This document shows positions 4,712-6,686 of a DNA stretch of 6,686 nucleotides, piece by piece. Position numbers and translations under genes: made by a program. The notes beneath the pieces are model-generated. The model had not been told where the DNA came from and ran no database searches. It worked only from the letters and a program-made list of their open reading frames with translations. The stretch covers positions 1 to 6,686 of the forward strand of contig SCUQ01000063.1 in assembly GCA_004297635.1 (NCBI GenBank), written 5' to 3'. Source of the stretch: Rhizorhabdus sp. GTDB lineage: Bacteria; Pseudomonadota; Alphaproteobacteria; Sphingomonadales; Sphingomonadaceae. The number at the start of each line of letters is the position of its first letter. The first letter of the stretch is position 1.

Positions 4712-6686
4712 TAGCCTATCCGCGCCGCCGTCCGCGCCGTCCAGCGGTAGAGCCCCACCAGCAGCGCCACGACGATCAGCGTTCCCGCCGCCATCGCGAC
4801 ACCCTCATACCCCTCGCCGATCAGCGCGAGCGGGGCGCCGCTGCCGGTGGCGACGATCAGCCCGGCGAGGAGCACGCCGAACAGGCTTTCGCCGACGATG
4901 AAGCCCGAGGCGAGCAGCACGCCCATCCGCTGCGACACCGGATCGGCGTGGCGCCGGTCATAGCGCCAGCCGATCAGCGCGCCGATCACCACCGGCAGGG
5001 TGGCGGCCATCGGCAGATAGATGCCGATGCCCACCGCAAGCGGCGGCAGCCGAAGCCAGCCGCGCCGGCCCATATAGGCATCGAGCGCGACGAGCAGCAG
5101 GCCGGTGCCCGCGCCCATCCCGATCATGCCCCAGTCGAGCCCCTCGCCGAGGATGCCGCGCGCCAGGCCCGCGATCAGCGTCGCCTGCGGCGCCGGCAGC
5201 GGATCGGCCGGGGTCGGCAGGCCGGTGCCGGGCAGCGGCGCGAAGCCATAAGCGGCGTTGAGCAGATCGAGGATCGGCGGGATCACCGCCGAGCCCGCGA
5301 TCACGCCGACCATCAGCGCCAGCTGCTGCTTCCACGGGGTCGCGCCGATCAGCTGGCCGGTCTTGAGATCCTGGAGATTGTCGTTGGCGATCACCGCGCA
5401 GGCGAGCACGAGCCCGGTGACGAACAGCGCGAAGGCGACGAGATGCGGCCCGGCGCCCGCCCCGGCGATCGGCTGCACCGCGACCGCGAGGAGCAGCGCC
5501 GATCCGAGCACGCCCAATATGGCCAGCCCGGACACCGGGCTGTTCGACGATCCGATCAGCCCCGCCATATAGCCGCAGATCGCGGCGACGAAGGCCCCCA
5601 TCAGCAGCACATAGACATAGAAGCCGAGCGACAGCGGCAGCGCCAGCGGCGCCAGCGGCCCCTGCCCGGCGAAATGATAGAGCAGCGCCACGATCGGCAG
5701 GGCGACGATGGCGACGATCAGCGCCAGCCAGCCGACGCCGATATCGCGTTCCTCGATCGGCAGCAGCGCCCCTTTCGCCTGGCGCGCCTTCGACGCGGCG
5801 ATCGCCGCCGCCATGCCGCGCCACAGCGGCCGGGCGAGCTTGCCCATCGTCCAGATCGCCGCCGCGCCGATCACGCCCGCGCCGAAGAAGCGCACCTGGC
5901 TGCCGAACACCGCCAGCGCCGCCGCTTCGGCCGGCCCCGGCGTCGCCGCGATCGCCGACAGGATCGGGGTGGCGATGCCGAAGGCGATGACCAGCCCCAG
6001 CCCCATCGCCAGGCCCACCGACAGGCCGACCAGATGGCCGGCGCCGAGCAGCGCGAAGGAGAGCGAAGCCGAAATCCCGGTGGCGGCATAGCTGCCGCCC
6101 AGCCGGAACCAGGTCGATGCCTCGGCCGCGGCGAGGCGGGTCGCGGCGAACAGCGCGAAGCCCATCGATGCGATCGATCCGACCAGGATCGTCCGCAGCC
6201 CCGCCTGCGCTTCCGCCGCGCCTTCGCGGGTGCCGGTGCCGACCTTCAGCACCTCGGCGGCGGCGACGCCCTCCGGATAAGGCAGGTCGGACCCGGTGAC
6301 GAGGGCGCGCCGCAGCGGCACCGACAGCACGACGCCCATCATCCCGCCCGCCGCGCAGAGCAGGAAGCTCTGCCAGAAGGGGAAGCCCTGCCACCATCCG
6401 ACCATGATCAGCGCCGGCAACACGAAGATGATCGCCGCGATGCACCCGGCCGCCGACGCCACCGTCTGGACGATGTTGTTTTCGTGAATCGTGGCGCCGC
6501 GCACGAATCGCAGCACCGCCATCGAGATCACCGCCGCAGGAATCGAGGTGGCAAAGGTCAGCCCCACCCGCAGGCCGAGATAGACATTGGCCGATGTGAA
6601 GATGAGCGTGATCAGCGCGCCGAGGATCAGGCCCCGGACGGTCAATTCGCGGCTGATGCCTGCCGACGCGACACTGCCGTCGATCG
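4711..6686 (-). CDS. OPT family oligopeptide transporter, 5' end outside window
   Basis: Polytopic inner-membrane protein of the oligopeptide transporter (OPT) superfamily, which imports small peptides or metal chelates, probably proton-driven; the substrate here is unknown. 657 residues are visible and are almost wholly hydrophobic segments. In order they include NVYLGLRVGLTF (from visible residue 33), HENNIVQTVASAAG (67-80), DLPYPEGVAAAEVLKVG (from 133), GSSNSPVSG (about 5520-5560), NDNLQDLKTGQLIGATPWKQ (about 5330-5395) and GFIVGESLFGVLLAG (about 4860-4910). The ENNIVQT and PYPEG blocks are typical of bacterial OPT proteins. The frame stays open to the right edge: 13 further residues lie before the TTG at 6645, ending in SRE before LTVRGL. 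The true start is therefore upstream and the TTG is probably internal. It ends in TAG, 96 bases before efp, to which it has no obvious functional link. Confidence 0.93.
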   Translation of the reverse strand, partial: IDGSVASAGISRELTVRGLILGALITLIFTSANVYLGLRVGLTFATSIPAAVISMAVLRFVRGATIHENNIVQTVASAAGCIAAIIFVLPALIMVGWWQGFPFWQSFLLCAAGGMMGVVLSVPLRRALVTGSDLPYPEGVAAAEVLKVGTGTREGAAEAQAGLRTILVGSIASMGFALFAATRLAAAEASTWFRLGGSYAATGISASLSFALLGAGHLVGLSVGLAMGLGLVIAFGIATPILSAIAATPGPAEAAALAVFGSQVRFFGAGVIGAAAIWTMGKLARPLWRGMAAAIAASKARQAKGALLPIEERDIGVGWLALIVAIVALPIVALLYHFAGQGPLAPLALPLSLGFYVYVLLMGAFVAAICGYMAGLIGSSNSPVSGLAILGVLGSALLLAVAVQPIAGAGAGPHLVAFALFVTGLVLACAVIANDNLQDLKTGQLIGATPWKQQLALMVGVIAGSAVIPPILDLLNAAYGFAPLPGTGLPTPADPLPAPQATLIAGLARGILGEGLDWGMIGMGAGTGLLLVALDAYMGRRGWLRLPPLAVGIGIYLPMAATLPVVIGALIGWRYDRRHADPVSQRMGVLLASGFIVGESLFGVLLAGLIVATGSGAPLALIGEGYEGVAMAAGTLIVVALLVGLYRWTARTAARIG

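Noticed and set aside
4958..6445. Minus-strand open frame of 495 codons within the OPT gene
   Set aside because: Same strand, different frame, extremely Arg/Gly/Ala-rich with no hydrophobic segments; the OPT frame has all the family motifs, so this one is a shadow.
1..6686. A previously undescribed multi-gene system
   Set aside because: All seven coding regions belong to familiar families (complex I subunits, inositol monophosphatase, EF-P, OPT transporter) in an ordinary arrangement, with no unassigned genes, phage or transposase genes, CRISPR array or RNA gene visible.

Overview
The window is GC-rich chromosomal DNA. All seven protein genes lie on the minus strand, so they read from right to left. 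Protein sequence and gene order suggest an alphaproteobacterium, most likely a sphingomonad (Sphingomonas or relatives). The basis is NuoA/B/C as separate subunits with alphaproteobacterial-type sequences, the efp-suhB pairing, and CCCCTCCCGC-type palindromic repeats in the spacers. The genus is an inference from recall, not a search.

From right to left in transcription order: (i) a large OPT-family oligopeptide transporter, cut by the right edge (4711-6686); (ii) a 96-base gap with a plausible sigma-70-type promoter; (iii) efp, translation elongation factor P (4051-4614); (iv) a compact 105-base inverted pair of palindromes (REP doublet, REPIN-like) that fills almost all of the efp-suhB gap and touches the suhB ribosome binding site; (v) suhB-type inositol monophosphatase (3099-3923); (vi) a 250-base regulatory gap with a long imperfect palindrome just after suhB and a Fur-box-like 7-1-7 inverted repeat upstream of nuoA; (vii) the head of the respiratory complex I operon, nuoA-nuoB-nuoC-nuoD, with overlapping start and stop codons, running off the left edge inside nuoD.

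NuoA is a membrane subunit next to the quinone site. NuoB carries the terminal N2 iron-sulfur cluster, and NuoC and NuoD build the peripheral arm; NuoD holds the quinone-binding His and Tyr. The iron-sulfur-rich product makes iron-responsive control of the operon plausible, and the Fur-like site is the most testable regulatory observation here. The genes themselves are ordinary housekeeping genes. I see no mobile element, defence system, CRISPR array, RNA gene or undescribed multi-gene system. The points of interest are in the spacers and in an Ala/Pro/Lys-rich tail on NuoC.
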